A stretch of DNA of 64,000 nucleotides from Meandrina meandrites. Its lineage: Eukaryota > Cnidaria > Anthozoa > Scleractinia > Meandrinidae. The stretch lies in contig OY855903.1 of the NCBI GenBank assembly GCA_963693305.1, positions 38,340,251 through 38,404,250 of the forward strand, in the 5' to 3' direction. The notes under the pieces are model-generated. The model did no database searches, was not told the origin of the DNA, and saw only the letters and a list, made by a program, of their open reading frames with translations. The translations under genes were made by a program, and so were the position numbers. Positions 12,034 through 23,276 of the stretch are shown here, in pieces (position 1 is the first letter of the stretch; each line of letters opens with the position of its first letter).

Positions 12034-13587
12034 GTGATGCAAATTCCTACAAGCAGTCAGTCTGGAAAAAGAATTCAGTCCGTCAAATCCACCGAGCAGC
12101 TTGCCTCTGACATGCAACCAGTCGGTTCATTCAAGCCTACCCAGTCCACCTCTGACATCCCAAAGTTAAACAAGCCCACTGATATTATTCAACAGCAAAC
12201 CCCTGAGCCATTGCCCCAGACAGCTGAACCGATGTTACCAAACGTTTCTAATGCAAACACCAGTAGCAGTGCTAGTGCCAGCGGCCACATCCTGCCTGAC
12301 AAGGAAGATAGAGATTCGCCTTCCCTCGTTCCTGGAACAGCTAACAGACAGCTTCCCATTGAGGAAAACCCTACGATGGATTTTCTCCAAGAACCTACAA
12401 GCCAAAGTAATTTGGTCCCGACTTCAGCGGAGCCTTCCCAACTTACTTCTGGATGCAAGACCAGTGATGTACCTGTTACATTCATCCAGGATGAGTTCAA
12501 TTCGCACATAGCCCCAGTCTCTAGACAGTCTGTGAACCAGCTACCAACCCAGAAGCAAGACGAGGTTTTCCGATCCAGCCCTCGAGATCTTACAGTGTCG
12601 GCCTGGCTAAATGGTCGTGTTATTAAACTTCTGGTTGATACTGGTGCAGGAATTTCAGTGATGGATGAGGACTTTTTGTGCAAGCTATATGCTGACCAGG
12701 TTCCAGTCCTCTGTAGAAGCGGCTCCAGTGAGGTGAAAACCGTAAGTGGTCAGGTTTTACCGATTTTAGGGACAGTGAAGGTTTCCCTGGGAATAGCTGG
12801 AGGCAATTATCCCTGTGAATTTCACGTCGTGAAGAATCTTACTTATGAAGCTGTCCTTGGACGAGATTTCTTACGTGCTAATGAAGCAGTGATTGATTTG
12901 AAGAATAGCACCTTGAAACTAGAACGCAAGCCCGGTTCAGACATGGAGTGTTCAGTGCGAGGATGGTCCACTTGTGTTATTCCGCCACGCTCAGAAACTA
13001 TCGTTCCAGCTTGTTTGGATACAAACTTCCCTCCTGGGGTTGTCGGCTTCCTGGAAGCTTCACCGCGACTCATTGACAGATACCAACTACAAGGGGCAGC
13101 TGCGTTGGTGACCCTTTCTGCCGACCATACAGTACCATTTAGATTGATCAATCCCACACGCAAGCCAGTTACCCTTTATCGCGGAGCCACCTTGGGGAAC
13201 TTCACGCTCACTGATGATCAAGTTCAAGTCCTAAGCCTAGAAACACGACCTTGCGAACCCCAACAGTCCTCCCAGGAAACTGAAAATGTTCCGGTAGACC
13301 TATCTGATGCTGATTTGACGGACGAAGAGAAGGCCGCCTTGCAGAGTCTCCTCAATGAGTATCGTGTCATCTTTGCCTTGACTCCCGGTGAATTGGAACG
13401 CACAAATTGGGTTCAGCATCATATTGATACAGGGGATCATCCTCCAATCCAACAACGCGCATATCGTGCACCAGCTGCACAGAAGGAGAGAATTGAACAG
13501 TGTATTGATTCCATGTTAGAGCAAGGAATCATACGGCCATCTACCAGTGCCTTTTTTTTGCCTAAAAAAAATAAAAATAAAAAATAA
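12034..13587 (+). pseudogene. pol: Gypsy-1 protease and N-terminal RT
   Basis: The first ~180 residues are serine/proline-rich linker. A retroviral-type aspartic protease follows with the catalytic LLVDTGAGISVM motif at about 12630-12665 and the flap-distal LGRDFL motif near 12856. Between about 13290 and 13540 begin the RT N-terminal sequences (HHIDTGDHPPI, MLEQGIIRPSTSA). The protease would cut Gag-Pol in the particle. The frame is interrupted at 13552 by a 54-bp poly(A)-rich insertion and ends artificially at 13587 within it. The protease domain itself looks intact. Confidence 0.88.
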
Positions 13588-13605
13588 AAAAAAAATAAAA
13601 AAAAG
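13552..13605. mobile_element. 54-bp poly(A)-rich insertion with target duplication
   Basis: Flanked by a perfect 12-bp duplication TCTACCAGTGCC at 13540-13551 and 13606-13617. The insert is eight T, GCCT, then an A-rich run with scattered T. This looks like an extremely short retroposed tail left by LINE-type target-primed reverse transcription. Confidence 0.75.
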
Positions 13606-14637
13606 TCTACCAGTGCCTGGAGTAGTCCTGTTGTCCTAATCAAAAAGCCTGATGGCAGCGATCGATTTTGCTGTGACCTACGGAAGGTTAACAGCGTAAC
13701 CAAGAAAGATTCTTACCCACTACCGAGGATAGCCGATACACTGGACGCGCTGACTGGAACCCAGTACTTTTCAAGCATGGATCTCCTAAGTGGCTACTGG
13801 CAAATTGAATTAGAGGAGGCTAGCCGCGAAAAGACCGCCTTTGTTACCCACGAAGGCATATTTGAATTTAACGTGATGACATTTGGATTGACCAACGCTC
13901 CTAGTTGTTTCCAGCGGTTTATGGAGTGTGTTTTGCGTGTGTTACGCATGGTGTTCGAGCGTTTCCGGGAAGCTGGTCTCAAGTTGAAGCCAAAGAAATG
14001 TTATTTTGGTCAGAGAAAGGTCAAGTACTTGGGTCACGTGATTTCCAAGGAAGGAATACGCCCAGATCCTGAGAAGATTTGCGCTATCAAAGAATATCCA
14101 GTTCCACGTACAGTCAAAGAGGTCCGTGCCTTCCTTGGCCTTGCCAACTATTATAGGAAGTTCGTGAAAGATTTCGCCAATATCGCCGGGCCCCTCCACA
14201 ATCTTACTAAAAAGGGTCTCAAGTTCCAGTGGAATGACGACTGCCAGGTTGCCTTTGACAGATTGAAGGAAGCATTAACGCAAGCCCCTATTCTAGTATA
14301 CCCAGACTTTACAGTTGAATTCCCCCTAGCCACAGATGCAAGTGACGAAGGTCTCGGATACGTTCTCGGACAGATTCAAAACGGTCGTGAAGTAGTCATA
14401 GGATACGCCGGTAGGAAACTCCTTCCCGCAGAGAAGAACTACAGTGTAACCGAGAGAGAAGCTTTGGCGTTGATTTCCGGGATACGTCACTTCCGGAACT
14501 ACCTTTATGGGGTTCACTTTAAGGTCTTCACAGGCCACAGTGCCGTCCGTTGGCTGATACAGTTAAAAGACCCAAGTGGCCGGTTAGCACGATGGGCTTT
14601 GCTCTTGCAACAATACGACTTCGAGATTATTCTTTGA
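13606..14637 (+). pseudogene. pol: Gypsy-1 reverse transcriptase / RNase H, catalytic motif deleted
   Basis: RT motifs are clear: WSSPVVLIKKPDG, the first catalytic aspartate in SSMDLLSGYWQI, and FGLTNAPSCFQRFM. After MECVLRVL the sequence jumps in frame to RMVFERFREAGLKLKPKKC, so the segment that should carry the YxDD active site (about 13935-13955) is missing. LGHVISKEGI, the connection domain and RNase H follow (TDASDEGLG, TEREALALI, FTGHSAV where TDH is expected). An in-frame TGA at 14635-14637 closes the frame where integrase should follow. Without YxDD this polymerase cannot be active. Confidence 0.93.
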
Positions 14638-16339
14638 GCGGGACTAAGTAATGGGAACGCAGATGCCTTGTCACGACGTCCATATGAGCCTGTCGTCGCC
14701 GCTCTTGACTTCCCTGGGGAGCAAGCAGACAAGATAAAGAAGCTCCAACGCCAAGACCCCTTTCTGGCAGACATTATTGATTACTTGGAGTGGGAAGAGC
14801 TCCCATCAGATAACAAAGCAGCCCGGACGCTTCTTTATACCATTGAGCAGTACTACCTTGACCCAACTGGCCTTTTATGTCACATCTGGTTCCCAGGGAA
14901 ACGGCGAGCGCCTCCACCCAAATCGCAGCTAGTTATACCAACGGCCTTACGTCATGAGGTCTTACTGCAGGTGCACGACATTCCTTTTTCCGGACACCTG
15001 GGCGTCAACAAGACTTACGCAAAGCTTCGTGACAGGTATTTTTGGCCTAAGATGTACATGGACGTTCAGCACTATGTCCTTAGCTGTGAATCCTGTTCTA
15101 TAAGGAAAAGCCCAAAGCATCGCCAGACTACCCCCCTTCTACCACTTCCCATAGCCGGCCTCGGAGAACGCTAGGCGGTTGACTGCCTCGGACCATTTGT
15201 CGAATCTACAGCCAAAAACCGTTACATTGTCGTCTGGACGGACTATTGCACCAGATGGGTAGAATGTTTTTGCAGTTCCCAACATTGAAGCAGTAACTAT
15301 TGCCAATCAGTTGGTCAATGAGATCATGCCTCGCCATGGTGCCCCACGTACGTTACTTTCAGATCGTGGCTCCAACTTTCTCTCAAGCCTGGTTAAAGAA
15401 GTATGCTTGGTCATCAACACTCATAAGATTTTTACAACCAGTTACAGGCTTCAGACAGACGGTTTGGTCGAGCGTTTTAACCATACCTTGGCTAAATGTA
15501 TTTCCATGTATGTCGATGCCAATCAGCGCAACTGGGATCAACATTTGAACGCCATCCAGTTTGCATATCGCACAGCCCCATCAGAGGTTCTGGGAGAAAG
15601 TCCGTTCTTCATGATGTATGGGAGAGATGCTGCCCTTCCATGTGACCCAGCCTTGCTACCTCCAAGAGAAATGTCAGCTTTAGTGGCAGAACACAGAGCC
15701 GGTGTCGTTGAAAATATCGAGATAGCTCGACGGATCGCTGCTGAAAATACCCAAAGAGCCCAACAAAGAATGAAGGATTTGCATGACCGTTTCTCAGAGC
15801 CGACGAACTTTCAATTGGGAGAAAGAGTGTGGGTTTACACGCCACGGAAGAGTAGAGGATTGTCCAAGAAACTTGCCCACAACTGGCACGGTCCTTACCG
15901 CATTGTTGAGTTTTTATCCCCAGTCCACTGTGTCCTGCGTGCCGTGGATAACCATTGTGTTTCCGCAACAGTACACGTAACAAGAATGAAGCGTTACGTG
16001 GATCCTGCAGACACGCCAACTCGTGAGCCGATAACTGAACTTGACGAACCATTCCTTGATGACAAGGATCTGCCTCCTGATAGCTTCTCGTCCGCTCAAG
16101 ATGAGCCTCATTGTTCTTCGCCCATAGATGTAGAAGCCGGAGCTGCCCCCGACTCCTCAGAATCACAGGTTGACCTAGCACAACCAGATCCTAATTGTTC
16201 CACTCCGCCTGACCTCGATTCCGCAAGTCCAGTCCGTACCAGTCATATTTCTGACTTTTCGGACTCATCGGTTAATCTGGAGTCCTCCCACTCCGCCAGT
16301 CCTCGAATCCAGGAGTCCAGTCCGCCCTCGACGGCGTAA
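14638..16339 (+). pseudogene. pol: Gypsy-1 integrase
   Basis: Continues in frame from RNase H after the TGA. The HHCC zinc-binding module (HDIPFSGH, then CESCSIRK) lies at about 14976-15105. A TAG at 15172-15174 falls just before the first catalytic aspartate (VDCLGPF), and a T-run frameshift near 15270 moves the frame to 15311-16339. That part contains the second aspartate (LLSDRGSNF, about 15356-15380) and the catalytic glutamate (LVERFNH, about 15464). A GPY/F-type C-terminal module (KLAHNWHGPYRI) and an acidic serine-rich tail follow. The enzyme would insert the cDNA and make the 4-bp CATG duplication. It is inactivated by one stop and one frameshift, plus a frameshift near 16325 that cuts off the chromodomain. 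Confidence 0.92.
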
Positions 16340-16515
16340 CCGACATCCCTCGCAGCTTAGCGCTATCTCTGACGAGGAAGATTCTGACGACGGAGTTACG
16401 GCTGCAGACAGTGGCGATGTCTATCAGGTGGAAAGGATTGTTCGCCATCGTGTCCGTAATGGGCACCCTCAATTCCTTATAAAGTGGGCCGGATTTCCTG
16501 ACAGCTATGTAGTCT
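16340..16515 (+). pseudogene. Truncated chromodomain of Gypsy-1
   Basis: In the frame opened by a frameshift near 16325, an acidic linker is followed by VYQVERIVRHRVRNG and FLIKWAGFPDSY, the N-terminal two thirds of a chromodomain. The usual WEPEEN helix is missing, and the frame ends in VV-stop at about 16515. Chromodomains after integrase steer chromoviruses to marked chromatin. Confidence 0.8.
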
Positions 16516-16591
16516 AATTATTTTTGTTAGCGGACGTCCTCAAAATGAGTACGATACTACGGGCAGAATCGTAAATTTCGTAACCGTTTCT

Positions 16592-18297
16592 ATGATGATC
16601 GCAACTAATTCAAACCCGTTGGTGTTATACAGCGAAACAAAACTAGTCAGCATTCATATGTCGTTACCCACGGCATCTCGGGGTCCCTCGCCGATTTTAA
16701 ATTCTACTTGCGATCCTGTTTTGGCCAAATTTTATGACCAAGTATTAGCCTCTATTCGTGATATTCAACGTACCACAAATCGCCTATTATCTCTACACGG
16801 AGTGACTGATTTGTTGGAGTGTGATAGTTATTTGAGGCGTTTCTATGGTTATGTTTCTGGTCTTACTTCAGGCTAGATTGCCCTGTACGGCACTATGCTA
16901 GTTCGCTTCAGGATTGTAAGCGCTGGGCTGTTAGCGCTTGTCAGGTTCGTTCTCCGCACGAGCGAGCGTGGTTAAGTGAGCGGACAAAACGATCAAGTTT
17001 CTTTTGTCATATGTGGCTCGCTGGTATTCCGCGCTTTTTGTATAAAACTTTTGGAGGGCACTGTGATGATTCTCCTGGTCTTTCTGGTCTCTTTTCTGCT
17101 CTGCGAGGTTTCACAGATAGTATGAGTGAGTCGCACCAGCTCACGAGGCTTGTAAATGGTAAAGTTACTTATTTAATTAAGACCACTGATCTTTTAAATT
17201 CTAAAGTAGGTCAAGTAATTAACTCCTTACGGGCAATGGCGGGTACCTTTCAAGATTGGAAAACTCGCTATAATACCTACTTAAAACAAGAATACTGGCA
17301 TTTTAATCTTAATCAAGAATTTCTTTCCCTTTATTCAATGGAAGTAAACAAAGCCCTCAGCGCATTGTTACGTCTTGTAGAAATTGATGACTTGTTTCGA
17401 CAGCTTACGCATTTATCTAAGAAAACACTTGTTGGTTTCAGGGATATTCCGCGATTTCTGACGGCTGATTTAGAACTTTCTCAGTTCTCTTCTCTGTCAC
17501 CTACTCTCGCTGCTCTGCGAAATGGTTTTGATTTAATGGTTGAACCGGTAATGGATTTTCAAATTGCGAAATCACGCATTATGCAAATTCACTTGGTGTT
17601 TACATTGCCGGAAATTGATGGTGTTAGTGCGCTGTGTTCTTTAGAACAGCTGCTGCCGATTTCATATCAGGTTGATAACGTTTGTTTTGGTAGGTCAATA
17701 ACTCGCCCGGATCTTTTGTTGTTGACGTGCGAGGATAAAAGATATGTGGTTACAAAGGCTGAATTGGAACAATGCTTTCACGGCGAGAATACAATTTTGT
17801 GCCCTAAGAATGTGCTCTCTACTGTTGAAGACCCGAGTTGGTTAGGGTTAAAATGGGTTCCTGATTCAGAACTTTCGTTTCAACACTCTCATGTCCGTTT
17901 GCCTCGATGTCCTACGCTACGGCCTTTGATAAATCTTGGTGGATATCGATATCTCTCGACCATTCGCAGAAATTTAACTCTAACAGGAGACAAAGGGTCT
18001 CACACAGTTTATTTAGAACCCTTGGGTGTTTATCACTTCCCGTGTAAATATTCCTTTCCTTTTCAAAGCACGGGGTTTGGCAGTTGTTCTTCAAAAATAA
18101 CCATCCATTTTCCTTTATTTACGGAGGGTCAGTTTCAATTTATTCCGTGGTATCCTTCCTCTGCTTACAACGACAGTATGTTTGTTACACCAAATTTCAA
18201 GATTCCTGCTCCTTTGGCTCTTGATCATAGTACGCTTAAGTCTTTAAACGATACCTATAACACTATTGACTCCGATCAGAAACTCATAAGGAGTTGA
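16592..18297 (+). pseudogene. Envelope-like glycoprotein of Gypsy-1 (ectodomain)
   Basis: An N-terminal frame (16592-16876) and a longer frame (open from about 16876 to 18297) join by a frameshift near 16870. At 16981-16992 the sequence codes RTKR, a furin-type site, followed at once by hydrophobic and glycine-rich sequence of fusion-peptide character and a heptad-like region (LTRLVNGKVTYLIKTTDLLN). Paired cysteines and a few N-glycosylation sites follow. The layout resembles F-type envelope proteins of errantiviruses and baculoviruses, an inference from layout only. It would act in membrane fusion if the element were infectious. A TGA at 18295-18297 separates it from the transmembrane segment at 18684-19007. 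Confidence 0.6.
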
Positions 18298-18683
18298 AAC
18301 GTATAACGCGCGTTCACAGCGTTCGAACATTCAGTTTGCCAAGTACCATATTTGGAAACACAAGGAGCTTGTACGCCAATGATTTACACACGTAACGACA
18401 CACGCAAGAAAATTTTCGCTTTTGCGGTAAGTCACTTGAATTCCGACCTAAACGCCGTGAATTACTCACAGAAACTAAAGAAATTCATCAACAGTATCCA
18501 AGTGAAGTTCTCCGGACCATTAAATGACGATGAAACAGAGGAATTTAACCAAATTTAACTCCATTTAACCAAAGTTGTTTAAAAACAAGATTACGCTATT
18601 TAGCGCGAGCTAGCGCGCGCTGTGAATTTAATCCAAATATTTCAATTTTGATTGGTTGATTATTTTCTCGTGGTTTTCCAAAC
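18298..18683 (+). other. Interval between env-like ectodomain and membrane segment
   Basis: About 385 bases with a 68-codon frame (18352-18558) of no recognised family. It may be an insertion or degraded env sequence. GCGCGAGCTAGCGCGCGC at about 18602-18619 is a short inverted repeat. Confidence 0.4.
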
Positions 18684-19007
18684 ATGGTACTTAATGGAAA
18701 CGAATGTTCAAACGCTTTGTACAATGCGAATCATAGGGAGTTACACGTTTCAACAATTATGGGTTTCTGCTCCGATCTCGCGCGTCGCTTACAAACAGTT
18801 CGCGACGATATTAATAATTTCTCTACAGATTCAGGAAATAACGTGTCTACGGTTCTCCTTTATTTCTCTCTCGCTCTTACTTGTTTAAATTTGGCTCTTT
18901 TGTTGGTCTTTTATTGCGTTTGTCTTAGGAATCGTCCAATTCCTTCCACTCAGCTTGTATTGTCAGGCGCCCGCGCAGCTGCAACAACAGCAACGTCGGC
19001 TGTTTAA
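18684..19007 (+). pseudogene. Transmembrane segment of the env-like protein
   Basis: A 107-codon frame. Its first half is a helical stretch (FCSDLARRLQTVRDDINNF) and is followed by one strong membrane helix rich in L, A, V and F (about residues 56-82), then a short basic tail (CLRNRP). This is the arrangement expected for the stalk, anchor and cytoplasmic tail of a class I type envelope. It lacks a signal peptide, fitting a detached C-terminal part rather than a separate gene. Confidence 0.55.
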
Positions 19008-19467
19008 CAAGCTGCTCTTAAAAGATTGTACCTCTATTGTGTTCTTTGTTATTGTTATTTCATTTGGGCTTGATTCCACAAAGACACTGTTCTTTTGATT
19101 TGTGGGATTTCGTTTTCTCGGGTTGGTGAAGGAATGTATTGTTAACTTCGAGTTTTTTTTTCGTTGACTGGAAATTACAGACGTTTTGGATTACTCTCTC
19201 TTGGACGTGGTCAGGTCTTTTGTCTCCTCGCCGAACTGAGCTGCACAACCAACTTTTCATTTTCTTTTCTTTTCGCTATGTGTTAAAACCAGGCACGCTT
19301 GCCCAAATCTTGCTGGTTTGTCATACCAGCTGCTGCACCCCTTTCTCAGCTCTATTCATCTATTCAGTACGTAATGGTTTCTTTTTCACACCGTTGCTAT
19401 AAAACGCGACCCTCCCAGTTCTCCATGACAGTTTTCAGCTATCTTAGCTCGCGTTTCAGTTGACGAA
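19008..19467. other. Non-coding interval
   Basis: No protein-like frame seen. A TATAAAA at about 19397-19403 could be a promoter for the ORF at 19468. Confidence 0.4.
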
Positions 19468-20004
19468 ATGGCCAGTCCTCTTATTATTGTTGCTGAACTC
19501 GACGGCTTCCAACACGGTCCCGAGCCTTTTACCCCGAAGTGCCTGGCTTTTGCATGTGACCGTTTAGAATTTTCCGAGTCCTGGCAATTCAATACTAGCG
19601 GACTCGCGGCACGTCCAGTCGAAAATTTGTCCACGTATTATCACCAAGCAACGTTTGTGCATGGCCTTCCGTTGTCCGGCCCAGGCATACCCTTGGACTT
19701 GTTCCCTCAAGTATTTTTGCACACCGTCGATCAGATCCTGTTTGAACTTTTCCAGATCTGCCATTCTCTGCCGATTCCAGACAGCCTTCTTATTTTCACC
19801 AAAGGCGCACAGAAAGTCGACTTTCTGAAACAAGCCGTCACTACAATGGCTCCCGCAGGAATGAGCGTGACCATCAAGAATCTAGAGGACTTACACTGTC
19901 CCCCATTCACACAATTGGCTCCAGAGATGCGCCATCGCCCCATACCAACAAGCTTCAAGGCTAATGAATTTGCCAAAAGGCTGGCGGACCAAGGAATTTC
20001 TTGA
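19468..20004 (+). CDS. Extra ORF before 3' LTR, possible RNase H-fold (DEDD-like) protein
   Basis: An intact 178-codon frame with ATG in reasonable context (GAAATGGCC). It begins with a hydrophobic strand and acidic residues (IIVAELDGFQ). The middle has HGLPLSGPGIP and a helix with VDQILFELF, and TKGAQKVDFL comes near the end. This order recalls 3'-5' exonuclease-like proteins carried by some arthropod retroelements and viruses, but I cannot confirm the catalytic acids. It is the only undamaged frame in Gypsy-1, so it was either captured recently or kept under selection. It could equally be a domesticated or accessory protein of unknown role. Confidence 0.4.
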   Translation: MASPLIIVAELDGFQHGPEPFTPKCLAFACDRLEFSESWQFNTSGLAARPVENLSTYYHQATFVHGLPLSGPGIPLDLFPQVFLHTVDQILFELFQICHSLPIPDSLLIFTKGAQKVDFLKQAVTTMAPAGMSVTIKNLEDLHCPPFTQLAPEMRHRPIPTSFKANEFAKRLADQGIS

Positions 20005-20177
20005 CCTGAATTGTAGTAACTGAACTTTAATACCTTGTCGTTTTCAACATTGTCATTGTAACTTTTATTGCGTCTCTTATCACTTCCGTTAACTTAGGGT
20101 CATAAATAAAGTTTCTCTGTTGTACTCTGACCACCACACCGTTTTATTTTCTTTCTCGCTCAGGAGAGCTCGTGATT

Positions 20178-20190
20178 AAGGTCGGGGGAA
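20178..20190 (+). promoter_or_regulatory. Polypurine tract of Gypsy-1
   Basis: AAGGTCGGGGGAA lies immediately before the 3' LTR, the expected position for the plus-strand primer. Confidence 0.7.
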
Positions 20191-21067
20191 TGTAAGGGGA
20201 AAATTGTCGGAAATCAGTTAAAATATTAAGTGGGCATGTATGGGTTAAGTTTTAAGGGAAATATAAAGATATTAGTGAGAATTTGTTGTTTCAAAAATAC
20301 GACTTCTGTACTCAATTGCTTCGCCGAAAACTATGCAAATATAAGTTGTGTAAGTAAACAGCAGTTCTGACACATTAAGTGAATAGCTTTTGTGCTTGAG
20401 TAAATAACCGCGCGCGTAGTTGTCTGTGTTTACCAAGGGTTGTATTCAAGAGAAAAATATAAAAGAGAAGTTAATTTCAATTTTCGTTTTTCCATTACCG
20501 AAAACATTCGAGTTTAGGCAGCTTTCTAGGTTGAATATACATTCGACAGATGTATTCTTTTGTTTTAGTTTTTGTTCGTAATGGAGTTTGGTTAGTTTAC
20601 GATTTCAAATAAACCGACTCTATTCAATCTTGTTTTTAGTTTAAAACACCTCTAATTGAATTTTATTTAGCTGTACCTACAAACTCGCCAGCTGAACGTA
20701 TTTACTTTACCTTTGTGTTGTAAGTTAACTTTATTCAGCCTTCGTTCTTTTGAAATGTGTATGTTGAAATAATGCACTTCGTTAAGTATATATAGAGCGT
20801 TGTTATTGCTGTAAAATCGATTTACGCCGGAGACGAAGAATAAACGTGTGAAGTCCAAGTTGTTGTGTCCTGTTCCAGTTCTTAGCAGATCCGACGGTAT
20901 TTTGGAACCAGTGACGAGTTCCTTTCCCGTAGCAAGCGACGTTGCTCTGAGCTATCCCCTTTCAGTCCAGTTTAGTCGAGTCAAGCGCATTCAGTTTCCA
21001 GCCGAAAAGGCCTCTCATCGCCCGTTTCCCGTTATTAGAGTTCAGAGCGACAAAACCCGTCGTCACA
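20191..21067 (+). repeat. Gypsy-1 3' LTR
   Basis: 877 bp, begins TGTAAGGGG and ends CGTCACA; partner of 8027-8889. It carries a 14-bp stretch (GTCTGTGTTTACCA region near 20424) that is absent from the 5' LTR. An AATAAA lies at about 20105 just upstream, and another inside near 20839. Confidence 0.9.
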
Positions 21068-22434
21068 CATGGTGAAAATGTCGAGTGAATACATTAGGCA
21101 TATACGACTAGGAAAGATTGATCAGGTTTTTTTAACGTCCGTTTAACTAGATCCAACTCAAAAGTACTTTAAAAAAGAAATATTTTATTCCGAAAAAAAT
21201 GATTTTATACAAATAACTTGAAAAGAACTATATTCTAGTATTATAGCAAAAAAACAACGGGTTAACGAGACCCTGAGTGTTAAGCGACAGTTAAAGGAGA
21301 CTTCAACACTCTTCGCGTTTTAACGCACTGTATACCTTTTAGAGCAAGGTAAAGCCGTAATTTTCGACAAAACGGTAGCTTCAAATGTAATTCTTTACTA
21401 TAATGTGAGCTTAAACGTGAAAGTGACCTCATAAAAACTGAATTGAACTGAATCCTTCCCCGGTATTGAAATGTTTAACTGACTTGGCATTTTAATGTGA
21501 CTCTTTCAAACAGCTATTATCTTAGAATTACACAAAAATGCAAAAGGTTTAACTTAGCGCGAAAACATTCTCTCCAATAGAGAGGATACAGGTTACAGTA
21601 AAAAATAACAGACAAACAAATTTAGAAAGACTTTTACCCACCTTGCCAGTGGCAAACTCAGTTGTTGGTCGAAAGGCTCAGTAGCAAAGGAGAACAGCCA
21701 CACTGCAAGCAGGAATGCAGGTGTAGTAGTTAATAGAAGAATTGAATGTAATCAATACTCTGTCAACATACACTGATGTTAAACAATTATTGTTTGAATA
21801 TTATCTCATCTCTATTTTCAACTGTGTAGGATCAAGAAACAAATATCACGTTTCTTATTTCACACAGTATAATTAGCTATTAGTATTAGCTTAAATTGAC
21901 AGCGCAGACATAAAACATTAAAACTAAAAGAAAATTAAAAATAATTCGACTTTGGTAACATCTTTTACCTATTCTCACTGGGAGTCCTCATGCACAAATG
22001 CCCCTAATTGCGTTGAGATCCCACTTTCTCATTCCCGCACTTCTGTATATCCTCAAGGGAATCTGCTATGCATATTGTTTACGCGAGTTAAGTATAAATA
22101 GTCCTCTTTTATCCTGTTTATTCCTCTCTTCGTTAAAACGGACGCCAGACTTCACATTGTTGCCCCACCCTCCTCCCCGCAGCGATGGCTAGTCATTGTG
22201 CCTTAGCTCCTGCTCCTTTCCGCCTCCAGGCTCGCCTCTTCCCATATCTTCTCTCAACTTGGGACGTTTGGGAGTGGACGCTCCCGGTGGGAATTAATTA
22301 CTATTTTTCATTTGTGCTTTAGCAGGCCTGGTGCACACTGGTAATGAAAGGCTGGGGCCTTCACGTCTTTTCCGCATAATTTTTCGCCAGAAAGTAAACT
22401 TGTTAACATATCCATGTTATGAATAGAAGGTAAA
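21068..22434. other. Non-coding flank and junction between duplication copies
   Basis: 21138-21955 matches 61785-62590. Beyond 21955 the sequence is unique in the window, with a C/T-rich stretch near 22160-22250. On the minus strand about 21640-21715 resembles a short exon ending in a GT donor, similar in layout to blocks near 4990 and 3750. No gene called. Confidence 0.5.
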
Positions 22435-23128
22435 ATGTTCAAGTTAAAAAAAACTCTATCATCATTTGTGGTGCATTACAATGCTGCATTACATAAATTC
22501 GGTATTAAAGAGCTCGACCGCTGTCATTTATGTGCTGAAAGGCAAACAATTACACATCTCTTCGTAACTTGCCCCAACGTCCAGCTGTTTTGGACAGAGT
22601 TTACTGATTGGTGGTACAGAAAAAGCAATACTGTAATCACGCTCTCTGAAGCACAAATACTTTACGGCATCACAGACACCGTGCCTCTGTGTCTCGGTTT
22701 AAACCTCTGTACAATAATTGGAAAATATTATATTTACACCGCTTCAAAAAATGAGGAAGATTATTTCTTACACGCTTTCTTGGCTATCCTTAAAAACAAA
22801 ATAGAAATAGAAACTAGCAGAGCAAAGGTGCAAGTTAAACTGTAAATATAGCTAAATATACTGTAAATTGTCGCTTTTTTGTCATTTTTTTGCAGTTTTC
22901 ACTAGTTCTAGTAACCGTAGTAAAAGTTTGTAGTAATTGTCCGCGATTAAAAAGTAGTGTAACGTAAGCGGTTTAAATAATACTGTTGTTTATTCAAGCA
23001 TTGTAATTAGAGCAAATTGTAATTGTTTTTTGAAATTAATAATGTAAGTATGCGTGCTGTAAAAAATAGATAATTAATAAAAAAAATCATTTGTGGTAAA
23101 AAAACAAACAAAACAAAACAAAACAAAA
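22435..23128 (+). mobile_element. 5'-truncated LINE, 3' end
   Basis: The 136-codon frame at 22435-22845 is the C-terminal end of a non-LTR retrotransposon ORF2. It has the zinc-binding motif seen after reverse transcriptase (CHLCAERQTITHLFVTC), then an aromatic stretch (FWTEFTDWW) and a final basic helix. A non-coding 3' region ends in an AAAAC/AAAAT-rich tail at about 23098-23128. The polymerase and endonuclease are absent, as is normal for 5'-truncated copies. It was not assigned to a clade. Confidence 0.75.
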
Positions 23129-23132
23129 TGAT

Positions 23133-23276
23133 TATCAAGCGATATTAAAATAATTATTGGCTTCTTATTGTCGTAATTTCAACTGTTGGTAAACTTAACT
23201 CCACTGTAAAAGCAATGAGTTAAAAATTGATAAGATGACTTTTTTCGTTTTTTCTTGCTGATCTAAGCACATTTGC
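23133..23276. repeat. Third partial copy of a duplicated block
   Basis: Matches 3775-3926 and 38580-38780 (same orientation). Confidence 0.7.

Larger units (their letters stand above)
8027..21067 (+). mobile_element. Gypsy-1, chromodomain LTR retrotransposon with env-like ORF
   Basis: A 13,041-bp element with two long terminal repeats (8027-8889 and 20191-21067) that begin TG and end CA, flanked by the 4-bp duplication CATG (8023-8026 and 21068-21071). Order inside: leader, gag, zinc knuckle, aspartic protease, reverse transcriptase, RNase H, integrase, chromodomain, envelope-like region, extra ORF, polypurine tract. The chromodomain after the integrase places it among chromoviruses of Ty3/Gypsy. 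It is defective: stops and frameshifts in gag, pol and env, a deletion of the RT catalytic motif, and two small insertions. An envelope-like gene in a chromodomain element is unusual. Confidence 0.93.
1..21955 (+). repeat. Segmental duplication, copy 1
   Basis: Large direct repeat of 24030-62590. Matching blocks are 1-647 with 24030-24672, about 660-1785 and 2140-5106 with 33945-39307 plus 60386-61498, 7633-7840 with about 61535-61745, and 21138-21955 with about 61785-62590. Blocks are collinear and highly similar, and are interrupted only by insertions and deletions private to one copy. The left edge runs out of the window; the right edge falls near 21955, where the two copies diverge abruptly. 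Boundaries were judged by eye. Confidence 0.85.
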
